Made by a program: the position numbers and the translations under genes
NCBI GenBank assembly: GCA_028278145.1
Contig: JANQEV010000108.1
Span: 1 to 64,000, forward strand
Direction: 5' to 3'
Origin: Chromatiales bacterium
GTDB lineage: Bacteria > Pseudomonadota > Gammaproteobacteria > Chromatiales > Chromatiaceae
DNA: 64,000 bases
Notes under the pieces: generated by a model
Databases searched by the model: none
What the model saw: the letters and a program-made list of their open reading frames with translations, nothing else
What the model was told of the DNA's origin: nothing
Part shown: in pieces, positions 27,967-36,805 of the stretch
How the letters are laid out: each line of letters opens with the position of its first letter
Position numbering within the stretch: position 1 is the first letter of the stretch

Positions 27967-29022
27967 ATGACTTACAACACCGACGACCTGCGTATCCGTG
28001 AGATTAAAGAACTCATATCTCCGGAGCAGTTATTAACCGATTTCCCCATTACCGAGCAGGCTGCAGAAACCGTATACAATGCGCGCCAGGCCATCCACAG
28101 AATCCTGCATGGTGAGGATGACCGCCTGCTGGTAATTATTGGCCCCTGCTCTGTACATGATCCTGATGCGGCGAGAGATTATGCATCCAGACTCAAGCCG
28201 CTGCATGATGAATACCAGGACGATCTGCTGATTGTAATGCGGGTCTACTTCGAAAAACCCCGCACCACGGTGGGCTGGAAGGGACTGATCAACGATCCGG
28301 ATCTGAATGGCACCTTCCATATCAACAAAGGCCTACACCTGGCCCGCCAGCTGTTGTTGGATATAAATGGCATGGGTCTACCTGCTGGCACTGAATATCT
28401 GGACCCCATCAGCCCTCAGTACGTGGCTGACCTGATAAGCTGGGGCGCCATTGGAGCCCGCACCACCGAGAGCCAGGTGCACCGGGAATTGGCTTCCGGC
28501 CTCTCCTGCCCGGTGGGTTTCAAAAACGCCACCAACGGGAGTCTGAAAGTGGCCCTGGATGCCATCCGTTCAGCCTCCCAGCCGCACCATTTTCTGTCCG
28601 TGGTAAAACAGGGGCGCTCAGCCATTTTCGCCACCAGTGGTAATAATGACTGTCACGTCATTCTGCGTGGTGGCACCCGGCCCAATTATGATACCGAGAG
28701 TATAAATATCGCGGCCGAGGAGATGGAAGCCTCGGGCCAGAAACCTCAGATGATGATAGATTTCAGTCATGCCAACAGTCGCAAGCGGCATGAGAAGCAG
28801 ATCAGTACCGCCCATGATGTGGCCGGACAGATCGCCCGCGGTGATCAGCGGATTATCGGAGCCATGATCGAGAGCAACCTGGTGGCTGGTCGCCAGGATA
28901 TCAGACAGGATCGGGAACTGACCTATGGGCAGAGTGTCACCGACGCCTGTATAAGTTGGGAGGATAGCGCCCCCCTGCTCCACACTCTGGCAGAAGCAGT
29001 AAGAATGCGCCGTAGCAAGTAA
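27967..29022 (+). CDS. aroG: 3-deoxy-7-phosphoheptulonate (DAHP) synthase, class I (AroG/AroF/AroH type)
   Basis: The 351-residue protein starts with TDDLRIREIKELISPEQLLTDFP and has LLVIIGPCSVHDPDAARDYASRL, VMRVYFEKPRTTVGWKGLINDP, GAIGARTTESQVHRELASGLSCPVGFKN and MIDFSHANSRK, all diagnostic for class I alpha DAHP synthase. It condenses PEP and erythrose-4-phosphate as the entry step of aromatic amino-acid synthesis. Which of Phe, Tyr or Trp inhibits it cannot be read reliably, so the symbol stands for the family. Confidence 0.94.
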   Translation: MTYNTDDLRIREIKELISPEQLLTDFPITEQAAETVYNARQAIHRILHGEDDRLLVIIGPCSVHDPDAARDYASRLKPLHDEYQDDLLIVMRVYFEKPRTTVGWKGLINDPDLNGTFHINKGLHLARQLLLDINGMGLPAGTEYLDPISPQYVADLISWGAIGARTTESQVHRELASGLSCPVGFKNATNGSLKVALDAIRSASQPHHFLSVVKQGRSAIFATSGNNDCHVILRGGTRPNYDTESINIAAEEMEASGQKPQMMIDFSHANSRKRHEKQISTAHDVAGQIARGDQRIIGAMIESNLVAGRQDIRQDRELTYGQSVTDACISWEDSAPLLHTLAEAVRMRRSK

Positions 29023-29039
29023 CTGCTGCAGGTACGGGA

Positions 29040-30041
29040 TTACCTGGTTATACGGAAGCTATACGCCTGCCCATTGATCAGGGCGGTCTTCCCAGGAGGA
29101 AACCGTTCAGATCTGCGGTCGATCTTGCCGTCACCATTTAGATCGATACTGATACCATCATTACGGTAATCCCCATCCACCGGTCCATTATCCGCCAGAT
29201 AGGCCGTATAGCGCTTCCCCTTCAGCAACAGCTCCCCCTGCAGCTGGGTCATGGAGTAAAACAGCATCTTATGGCGCTTCCAGTTTCCCGGATTGGTGAA
29301 TAACCAAAGCGTATAGTCTCCCTGTAATTCGGGAATTCCGGACACCTGAGCCAGAGGTAGCAGGATCTTACTGGCAAACAGTCCCTTGCCCTGATTGAGC
29401 AGAGGCTCTCCATCATCCCGCAGATCGCCATTTCGGTTGTGGTCAAAAAACAGACGATACCCGGATGCCGCCATCTCCAGGGCAAATCCATGTTCACGGC
29501 CATTAGCCAGACGGATAACACCATACCTCTGCTTGGGGGCATCGAATCTTGGCAGCCGATGTATATTTTTACCTGGCAGATCGGACAGAGTGATACTCCT
29601 GGAAACTGCCCCGATGCGGAAACCTGCAGGCCTGAACCCCAAGCCGATAGAGACATTCAACTGTGTCGGCCTGGCACTGGTTTGACCATCCAAGTCCGGA
29701 GATGACGTTTGCGCCTTGATTGGAGCCTGTGCTTTGGAAGGCACCGGCCGGGACTGCGTACGCATCCTAGGTTCGGGTCGTTTAGGTGTCGCAGGAGCGG
29801 TTCTCTGGACGGGCGGAATGCCGGCACCATTACGATCACTCAAGAAATGCTTCAACTGATCAAGATAGGGATCCAAGGGCCGGCCCGGCATCTGGTAGAC
29901 ATAAAATCCTGCAGCCAGGGCCAAAATAAACAGCACTGGAAATATACCACTACGGCGCTGCTGATCTTGTTCGCGATAACCGCTGCTGCGGGTATAAGTA
30001 CGCCTGGAGGCGCTGGGAAATTTACTATCCCGCTTCAGCAT
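29040..30041 (-). CDS. Envelope-anchored protein with two EF-hand-like Asp-rich loops
   Basis: The 333-residue protein has a basic, Ser/Arg-rich cytoplasmic N-terminus and one membrane helix at about 33-50 (GIFPVLFILALAAGFYVY). A proline-rich linker follows (about 75-125), then a globular C-terminal domain. Two DxNxDG-type loops are visible: D200-x-N202-x-N204-G-D206 and D300-x-N302-G-D304-G-x-x-D308, likely calcium sites. I recognise no named family. It is convergent with the DAHP synthase gene and lies downstream of the Sel1 gene on the same strand, 15 bases away. Confidence 0.75.
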   Translation of the reverse strand: MLKRDSKFPSASRRTYTRSSGYREQDQQRRSGIFPVLFILALAAGFYVYQMPGRPLDPYLDQLKHFLSDRNGAGIPPVQRTAPATPKRPEPRMRTQSRPVPSKAQAPIKAQTSSPDLDGQTSARPTQLNVSIGLGFRPAGFRIGAVSRSITLSDLPGKNIHRLPRFDAPKQRYGVIRLANGREHGFALEMAASGYRLFFDHNRNGDLRDDGEPLLNQGKGLFASKILLPLAQVSGIPELQGDYTLWLFTNPGNWKRHKMLFYSMTQLQGELLLKGKRYTAYLADNGPVDGDYRNDGISIDLNGDGKIDRRSERFPPGKTALINGQAYSFRITR

Positions 30042-30056
30042 ATCGGTTAGAACCTG

Positions 30057-30503
30057 TTACATCTCATCAAATCCGGCCTCATGGTAGAGACGCTTGGCCT
30101 CTTCCAGGTCCTTCTCTACTCCTAAACCCTCCTTATACATTCTAGCCATAGTGGTTAAAGACCCAATCATGCCCTGATCCGCAGCCTTGCGAAACCATTC
30201 CAGAGCCTTGGCCGGATCATTCTCAACGCACTCACCTTCCATGTACATAAAACCCAACCCATGCTGCGCCAGGGCATGTCCGGACTCGGCCGCCGCAGTC
30301 ATATATTTCACAGCCATGTTCTCATTGACTACCATCCCCAGGCCATTCTGGGCCATCACAGCCATTCTGTACTGTGCTTCAGGATTGCCGGCATCGGCCA
30401 GTGGAGAGAGCAGCTTGGAGGCATCGCCAAAATATTTGGCTTCAAAGGCGGAGATTCCGCTGCGTAACTCCATAGCTGTTTTTTCATCTTGATCAACCAT
30501 CAC
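30057..30503 (-). CDS. Sel1-repeat protein
   Basis: The 148-residue soluble protein is built of about three Sel1-like (TPR-related) repeats: PEAQYRMAVMAQNGLGM, HALAQHGLGFMYMEGECV and IGSLTTMARMYKEGLGVEKD, each followed by an A..W/Y...AA helix. No signal peptide is evident. Sel1 proteins are scaffolds for protein contacts; the partner is unknown. It probably shares a transcript with the EF-hand-like protein gene downstream. Confidence 0.88.
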   Translation of the reverse strand: MMVDQDEKTAMELRSGISAFEAKYFGDASKLLSPLADAGNPEAQYRMAVMAQNGLGMVVNENMAVKYMTAAAESGHALAQHGLGFMYMEGECVENDPAKALEWFRKAADQGMIGSLTTMARMYKEGLGVEKDLEEAKRLYHEAGFDEM

Positions 30504-30729
30504 TCTCTCCTGTTTAACCTAATACTATTGATGGAGGTGGATTCTGCCCAACACTGCTAGCAGATACAACACAGATTACACCTTTAACATCCACTATTAA
30601 TACTAGAGGGTAACTCAATAATTATCGATATTTGCCCCTTGCCCAAACCGGGAGAAAAACCTTACTCTGTCATGCTATGCTACTCCTATGGCCCGCAGTT
30701 GATCACATGTACAGGTAGGGGATCAGACC

Positions 30730-32760
30730 ATTAAAGCATACCGTAACATACTGTTTTTACTTGCATTACTACTATTACCCCACGCGGGAGCAAAAAACTT
30801 TGCTGATATCTATGCAGAACAACGCAGCAAGTTCATTGCAGCTGAAAAAGCGCTGAAGCGAGGGGAGATAACCGAGTATCAGAAACTTAGGAAAAGCCTG
30901 GAAGACTACCCCCTCTACCCCTATCTGGAATACCGGGAACTACGCTTTGGATTTTCCAGCAAGAAACTTCCCCGGGTAAAAAAGTTTCTGGAACGCTACC
31001 CGGATATACCCATATCCCCTCTCCTGCGCACCGCCTGGCTCAATCACCTGGCAAGCAAGAAAAAATGGTCCGACTACCTGGATCTGTACACTCCCCAAAG
31101 CAGTGTTAAACGCCAATGCAACTACCTGCGCGCCCTGATCAAGAATGGACAACAAAAAAAGGCTCTCAAGCGTGTTGCACCCATATGGTCCTATGGTGGA
31201 TCCCGCCCCGATGAGTGCACTCCGGTATTCCAGGCATGGCGCAAAGCCGGGAAGTTGACCGCCAGGCTGGTATGGAAACGCATCGAACTATCCATGCAAA
31301 ATGGCGAAGTGGGTCTCGCACGCTATCTGCGGCGTTATCTGCCAGCAAGTGAAAAGGCCTGGTTTGACCAGTGGCTGCGCATCCACAATCACCCAGAAAA
31401 ACTGGTGAAACGGGTCAAGCTTAAGGGCCCTGACCGGTTGCGCAAGATCATACTGACCCATGGGATAAAACGCCTGGCACGCAAAAACGTAACCACTGCT
31501 ATTCGCGCCTGGAACAGACTGCAGAAGGACAACAAGTTTCCTGACAGACTGCAAAAACAGGCCGAACGTGCCATTGCCATGCGCATGTTACGCAGCAGGC
31601 ACAAAGATAAACTGAAATTCCTGGATACAATCCAGCCGCATGCAACCGACACCCAGTTACATGAGAAACGCTTACGAGCAGCTCTTTCCAGGCAAGAATG
31701 GAAGCTGATTGAGAAATGGACCCAGCAACTGCCCAAGCACCTCAAATCCAGTGATGAGTGGCGCTACTGGCGCGCCCGTGCCTTGGGGGAACTTGGACAG
31801 ATCAAGCAGGCAGAAACAGAGCTGCAGAAGATCATAGGCGAACGCAGCTTCTACGGTTTCCTGGCAGCCGACCTGTTGCAAGTTGAGTATGACCTCAACA
31901 ACCAGCCACTCCAGGTAGACAGTTCCACCATGCAACAACTGGAGAAAAACCAGGGTTTGTTACGCTCACGGGAGATGTATCTGCTGAATCGCAATACCTC
32001 AGGCCGCCGTGAGTGGCGGGCGGCCACCAGAAAGATGAATCAGAAACAACAACAAGGCGCTGCCATACTGGCACACAAATGGGGCCTGCATGACCGAGCT
32101 ATAATAGTCCTGGCTGATGCCCGTTCCTGGGATGACCTGAAGCTGCGTTTTCCCCTGGAACATCGCCAGCGGGTAGATAAGAGAGCCAAGGAAAAGAATC
32201 TGGAAAGCGCCTGGGTATTTGCAGTAATCCGCCAGGAGAGTGCCTTCGTCAAAGATGCCCACTCACCAGCCGGCGCTCTGGGGCTTATGCAACTGATGCC
32301 CAGTACCGCCCGCAGCACCGCACGTCAACTCAAGCTAGGCGTTAGGAAAAAGAGCCGGATACTACAACCGGATATAAATATTCGTCTGGGTACTGCCTAC
32401 CTGAGAGTAGTACTCAACGAACTGGAACAGAACAGAGTCCTGGCAACTGCAGCCTACAATGCGGGTCCTGGCCGAGTACGGAGTTGGCTGCCAGCCAAGC
32501 CCATACCGGCTGACCTATGGATTGCTACTGTCCCATTCGACGAGACCAGGGGGTATCTTAAGAAAGTCCTGGCCTATACGGTGATATATGAACAACGCCT
32601 GGGACAGAAACCAGCACGCATCAGCGACAGCATGCCTCCAGTACAGCGCCGTCTGCGCAAAACTGCAAGCATTAAGCGGGCAAAACAGAAGCAGGTACAA
32701 CAGAAACGCGCAAAACAGAAGCAGGTACAAAAGGACGATTATAGTATATGGGATATTTGA
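30730..32760 (+). CDS. slt: Soluble lytic murein transglycosylase (Slt70 type), probable ATT start
   Basis: The reading frame is coding well upstream of the first in-frame TTG (31255), back to a stop at 30700-30702. In that stretch there is no ATG, GTG or TTG. An ATT at 30730 preceded by TAGGGGATCAGACC gives an ideal signal peptide (MKAYRNILFLLALLLLPHAGA) and a 676-residue protein, close to Slt70. The helical U/L superhelix occupies residues 25-460. The catalytic SLT domain has Glu503 in VIRQESAFVKDAHSPAGALGLMQLMPSTA and ATAAYNAGPGRVRSWL. It cleaves peptidoglycan to anhydromuropeptides in the periplasm. The C-terminus carries a Lys/Gln-rich repeat (RAKQKQVQ twice). Confidence 0.92.
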   Translation: MKAYRNILFLLALLLLPHAGAKNFADIYAEQRSKFIAAEKALKRGEITEYQKLRKSLEDYPLYPYLEYRELRFGFSSKKLPRVKKFLERYPDIPISPLLRTAWLNHLASKKKWSDYLDLYTPQSSVKRQCNYLRALIKNGQQKKALKRVAPIWSYGGSRPDECTPVFQAWRKAGKLTARLVWKRIELSMQNGEVGLARYLRRYLPASEKAWFDQWLRIHNHPEKLVKRVKLKGPDRLRKIILTHGIKRLARKNVTTAIRAWNRLQKDNKFPDRLQKQAERAIAMRMLRSRHKDKLKFLDTIQPHATDTQLHEKRLRAALSRQEWKLIEKWTQQLPKHLKSSDEWRYWRARALGELGQIKQAETELQKIIGERSFYGFLAADLLQVEYDLNNQPLQVDSSTMQQLEKNQGLLRSREMYLLNRNTSGRREWRAATRKMNQKQQQGAAILAHKWGLHDRAIIVLADARSWDDLKLRFPLEHRQRVDKRAKEKNLESAWVFAVIRQESAFVKDAHSPAGALGLMQLMPSTARSTARQLKLGVRKKSRILQPDINIRLGTAYLRVVLNELEQNRVLATAAYNAGPGRVRSWLPAKPIPADLWIATVPFDETRGYLKKVLAYTVIYEQRLGQKPARISDSMPPVQRRLRKTASIKRAKQKQVQQKRAKQKQVQKDDYSIWDI

Positions 32761-32766
32761 TGCTTG

Positions 32767-32815
32767 CTAAGGACTAAGGCCATTAGCTGCGCAAGCCGCC
32801 TTGCATCTCAAGGCG
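32767..32815 (+). repeat. Dispersed intergenic repeat copy 1 with hairpin
   Basis: Positions 32767-32804 resemble 46709-46746 upstream of dnaG (shared TAAGGAC-N-AAGGCCATTA and CGCCTTG/CGCGCCTTG cores, about three quarters identical). The 3' part forms a hairpin (CGCCTTG 32797-32803, CAAGGCG 32809-32815) just after slt, where it could help end transcription. Confidence 0.5.
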
Positions 32816-32858
32816 CACAGGCAGCGTCTCGGCCATCATGGACTTAACCAGAGGTTCC

Positions 32859-35306
32859 TTAGTGTATGTACTGAGAGTTGTCCGGGTCATCATCAGGAAA
32901 CTCGTTGATAGCTGTGGTTTCCTCCCCGGTCTTCTTATCAATTATCCGTTCCTTAAGACGCGAAATCACATCAGGATTGGTGATTACCTCATAGAACCTG
33001 CGACCCCACTCCTCTTCAGTATTAATGCTGTTTCCAACCCAAAGACGCACCGGGGCCTCGCGCACCACTAGCCAGTGCATTTTCCCGTTACGATCCGGAT
33101 AACGTCCGGCATAAAATACACTATGCTCACTATATCCGGTGACAGTTCCCCGTACCCGCAACAGTGCCAGCTCGGTCTTGAGTTTAAAAAAGGCCGGCAT
33201 ATCCAGCTCTATACCGTTGACATTATAACTCAACAGCTCATCACTCCTGCCCTTGCGCACCACTCCCTGGTCCACTGGTACAACAACCTCAACCCCTCTT
33301 TTGACCTGGTCCCCCAAACTGGTACGACGCAACACTGCAGCACAGGAGGAAAGGCGGTCGGCCCGGTTAATGGCAGGAGAGATCATAATCTGCTGATCGC
33401 CATCATAGAGAAAGGTAGGAGAGCCGTCACTGAAGGATATACCCAAACCTAACTCCAGTTCCGGCAGACCATGTTTGCGGTTTTTTGCATTTTGCGTATC
33501 CACCACCTGAAGTATCTTGCGTGCCAGACCGCAGGCATGACTTACACACAACCATTGATATGGTGCATCTTCATACTCAGCAATACTCAGGATAACCGCA
33601 TCGCCTTCCACAAACACCTTGGTGGCACCAAAACTATCCAGCAGCTTGGTGATTGGCTGGAAAAAATTAAGACTGAAGTGTGATGCCGGATTGAGATTTT
33701 GATCCAGCAGCTCTGCAGTCATGGCCGTTGAACCACGAACATCAGCCTTGATGATTACATGATTTCTGATTCTGTTTTTCTCAGTCCCAACCTCGGAAGG
33801 CTGGATAAACTCCTGCAGACTATCATTGCTCCTGGAAAGCTCTATGGTCTCATCACGCAACAGTATACGGATATTATTCATTGTACGATGGGTCTGATAG
33901 GCTAGTTTCATATCCCGTCGCAGTACCGCAAAATCACGCAGAAAACACTTAAGCTGATACTCGCGGCGTGACTTGGACATATTCCTGATACGTTCGGACG
34001 CAATCTCCAATACCTTTTTGGCAATATAAGGCTGGGAAACGTTCTTGAGTCCGGAAAGTTTGCGTAACAGCTTGCGCCGTGGCAACCCGCCACCCAGGTA
34101 CTGGCAGATCAGCGCCAGCGGAACCCGCCCATGCAGCTCCTTGAATACCTTGGGAGTTTCATAGGCCGCATGGATCCTCCCTCCCATTCCTGCCTGCTTG
34201 AAACGCCGCTGTACCTCATCCAGAATAAAATCCTGCAGTTTCAGCCAGCGCATGCTGTTTTCTACCTCGGCAGATCTTAACCGAGGTAAGGAACCGGCTT
34301 GTGTATCAGCTCCATCCAGAAACAGGATTGCCTCCAGATTCCCTGGATCATCCAGCCACGAGCATAGGCCTTCCATGTACTCATCAGACTGGATTGACTC
34401 GGCAAGAACTAACTCCGTTTCCAGAAATCCTGACAACATACCGCGATCATGGCGCAACCGCATACTAACCGAATCACCATCATCTGTTTCATCTTCAGTC
34501 AGACCCGGCATACTCGGCGCATGTGCCCACGCTGGCAATCCATAACCGAACACATCGGTTAGTATCCTGTTAATCAGGCTGAAACTGTTTGGATCATCCC
34601 GACTCATCATTGCCAGTGGGTAATGATGCATAAACTGCTCTTCTGCCCACAGGCTTGGAAGTTGTAGCACTGGGTTAAACAGGATCAGCTTAGGAACCGG
34701 CCAGGAGCGCCCCAGCACAGACTTGCGCAACTTGCGCAGTGTAGTTGACTCCAGTTTGTATACCTGGCGAAACAGCTTGCGAGTAATACGATATCTAAGC
34801 GCGCTCTCCTCTTTTGCCAAGGTCACCAGCTTGTCATGCAAGTGCACCGCATGACCACCGGAATGATCACCATCCATGGTCCTCGCATGCTGCAGCCTAT
34901 CCCGATGCTGAACCAACTCCTCGCTGACAGAGAGCAGCAGGAATTTAACAATGGCAAACTGCAGCAGTTGAATCTGCTCAGGAGAAGAATCGCTCCTCGC
35001 CTTGCCTACCCCGGCCTCCATAAGACCGGCATAGGCCTTTTCAAAGTTGGAAAGATCTCTAACACTGGGAGGCGGATGCGCCTCTCCCCAACTGTTAACC
35101 CCGATATCATGCAACAGCATGCGCCGCACCAGGATTCTGGTTGAACTGGTAAACTGGGGACTTAGATAGACGTCAATATGCGCATTATCTATGCCTTTGG
35201 GTATACGATCGAGGGAAAATCTGAAAGGCATCGGAGCCCGCAAAGATGAAAACATCTCATCAATGTCCGGTTGAGCCCTAAATATTTTTTTTAGATTATT
35301 GAGCAT
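32859..35306 (-). CDS. Large protein with C-terminal class III adenylate/guanylate cyclase domain
   Basis: In this 815-residue protein, residues 1-480 are a mostly helical region of no family I recognise. About 515-690 is a class III nucleotidyl cyclase domain. Both metal-binding aspartates (D522 in KADVRGST and D569 in VEGDAV) and the transition-state pair N647/R651 (AINRADRL) are present. The adenine-recognising lysine usually four residues before the second Asp is a Phe (F565), so base specificity or activity is uncertain. No membrane helix is evident. It lies downstream of rsd on the same strand, about 50 bases apart. Confidence 0.8.
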   Translation of the reverse strand: MLNNLKKIFRAQPDIDEMFSSLRAPMPFRFSLDRIPKGIDNAHIDVYLSPQFTSSTRILVRRMLLHDIGVNSWGEAHPPPSVRDLSNFEKAYAGLMEAGVGKARSDSSPEQIQLLQFAIVKFLLLSVSEELVQHRDRLQHARTMDGDHSGGHAVHLHDKLVTLAKEESALRYRITRKLFRQVYKLESTTLRKLRKSVLGRSWPVPKLILFNPVLQLPSLWAEEQFMHHYPLAMMSRDDPNSFSLINRILTDVFGYGLPAWAHAPSMPGLTEDETDDGDSVSMRLRHDRGMLSGFLETELVLAESIQSDEYMEGLCSWLDDPGNLEAILFLDGADTQAGSLPRLRSAEVENSMRWLKLQDFILDEVQRRFKQAGMGGRIHAAYETPKVFKELHGRVPLALICQYLGGGLPRRKLLRKLSGLKNVSQPYIAKKVLEIASERIRNMSKSRREYQLKCFLRDFAVLRRDMKLAYQTHRTMNNIRILLRDETIELSRSNDSLQEFIQPSEVGTEKNRIRNHVIIKADVRGSTAMTAELLDQNLNPASHFSLNFFQPITKLLDSFGATKVFVEGDAVILSIAEYEDAPYQWLCVSHACGLARKILQVVDTQNAKNRKHGLPELELGLGISFSDGSPTFLYDGDQQIMISPAINRADRLSSCAAVLRRTSLGDQVKRGVEVVVPVDQGVVRKGRSDELLSYNVNGIELDMPAFFKLKTELALLRVRGTVTGYSEHSVFYAGRYPDRNGKMHWLVVREAPVRLWVGNSINTEEEWGRRFYEVITNPDVISRLKERIIDKKTGEETTAINEFPDDDPDNSQYIH

Positions 35307-35356
35307 TCAGTAATTATAGTACCCTAAAACTACTGCAACACCGTAGTAATAGTCCA

Positions 35357-35800
35357 TTAGGCTGTCATGGCAGCTACCAGACGATCTTCCATCTCAATTC
35401 GAACCGCCAGCTCTTCCCCCAGGATCGACAAATCATGCTCTAACTGTGCAAACAGCTCTTCTGAGGGCGAGTCGTATTTGTCATTAAACGCAACTGCATA
35501 CTCGGTTGCCTCAAGGATTTTTTCATACACATCTTCTGCAACTTTTACCACGCTGGAGCGCTTCTCTTCCCCGCGTGATATCCGATCCAGAATCTCGAAA
35601 TGCCCGAAGGCCATATAGTCCATTAAAACCTGGCAAAAGCGGCGCAACTTTTGCTGGTTCACCTCCCCTGGGCTATAGGGTTCAAGTCCTGCAAGCTGGC
35701 AAAACAGGGTTAACATCTCCTGACGTTCAATCAACAGCTTATCCACCATATCCCTGGTTCGAGTGCGTCTATCATTTTTGTCTACTCTTTCTTCTGACAT
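35357..35800 (-). CDS. rsd: Rsd/AlgQ family regulator of RpoD (anti-sigma-70)
   Basis: The 147-residue, all-helical protein contains RTRDMVDKLLIERQEMLTLFCQLAGLEPYSP, then QKLRRFCQVLMDYMAFGHFEILDRI and a C-terminal helix, matching Rsd/AlgQ. These proteins bind region 4 of the housekeeping sigma factor and free core RNA polymerase for other sigma factors; AlgQ also affects alginate and siderophore genes in Pseudomonas. The rpoD gene is about 13 kb away in this window. Confidence 0.9.
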   Translation of the reverse strand: MSEERVDKNDRRTRTRDMVDKLLIERQEMLTLFCQLAGLEPYSPGEVNQQKLRRFCQVLMDYMAFGHFEILDRISRGEEKRSSVVKVAEDVYEKILEATEYAVAFNDKYDSPSEELFAQLEHDLSILGEELAVRIEMEDRLVAAMTA

Positions 35801-35920
35801 AGTCAGAATCCCCTTTCTTATTCACCGCAGCTTATGCTAATCATTATCTGCTGGATCAGGCAAGTGTACTTGAGACTCATATCCTATCTCAATAACCATG
35901 CTATGCGCCAATAATACCTT

Positions 35921-36751
35921 TCAACCCTGCAACAGCCTTAGCCCAACCACAAACAGCAGCAGAGCAAACAGTCGCTTCAGAATTCTGGTAGGTAGGCTAT
36001 GGGCCAGACCGGCTCCTACAGGAGCAAATATTATCGAGGTAATAACGATCCATGGCATGGCACTCCAGTATACAAAACCGCCACTGCCTGCTGGTAAACC
36101 ATCTTCACCCATACCTACAACAACAAAACCTACTGTTCCAGCCAAAGCTATAGGGAGACCGCAGGCACTGGATGTTGCCACTGCATTACGGATTGCAACC
36201 CCGTTCCAGTGTAGATAAGGCACGGTCATAGAACCGCCGCCAATCCCAACAATGGATGAGATCATCCCAATCACAACTCCAGCCAGAGTCATCCCGGTCC
36301 GCCCAGGTATGGAGCGATGAGATTCAAACTCAAATTCCAGAACCAGATGCAGCGCCACCAGAAAAGTAAACACGGCAAATACCCGCTGCAACCAGATGGT
36401 TGACAACTGATCTGCCGTAGCCGCACCCAGCCATGCCCCCAATATGATCCCTGGAGTCAAAAGCAAAAACAAATCCCACTGTACAGCCTTGCGTTTATTA
36501 TGGGCATGAATAGATGACAATGAAGTTACAATAATCGTGGCCAAAGAAGTGCCTACAGCCAGGTGCATAATTATGGAATGATCAAACCCATTACCCTGAA
36601 ACACCCACAACAGCGTAGGTACGATTATCAACCCGCCACCCACACCAAACAATCCTGCAGTCAACCCCGCCACCGCACCTAGAAGCAGGTATATTACAAT
36701 CTCCTGTAGTAACGGCAGATAACCCGCCAGTTCAGCAAAAAGATGAGACAT
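35921..36751 (-). CDS. TauE/SafE (sulfite exporter-like) family membrane protein
   Basis: The 276-residue protein has about eight membrane helices. Family segments are LLLGAVAGLTAGLFGVGGGLIIVPTLLWVF, HLAVGTSLATIIVTSLSSI and VIGMISSIVGIGGGSMTVPYLHWNGVAIRNAVATSSACGLPIALAGTVGF. The two GxGGG loops are typical. Members export sulfite or organosulfonates or take up other anions; substrate cannot be assigned here. Confidence 0.9.
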   Translation of the reverse strand: MSHLFAELAGYLPLLQEIVIYLLLGAVAGLTAGLFGVGGGLIIVPTLLWVFQGNGFDHSIIMHLAVGTSLATIIVTSLSSIHAHNKRKAVQWDLFLLLTPGIILGAWLGAATADQLSTIWLQRVFAVFTFLVALHLVLEFEFESHRSIPGRTGMTLAGVVIGMISSIVGIGGGSMTVPYLHWNGVAIRNAVATSSACGLPIALAGTVGFVVVGMGEDGLPAGSGGFVYWSAMPWIVITSIIFAPVGAGLAHSLPTRILKRLFALLLFVVGLRLLQG

Positions 36752-36805
36752 ATGGTTAATTTGGATCTATATTGTTACTTGCACAAATCACAGGCAGGTT
36801 AGGAC

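Noticed and set aside
31255-32760. slt starting at the TTG at 31255
   Set aside because: Coding continues upstream in the same frame with helical and signal-peptide residues, so this start would truncate the protein.
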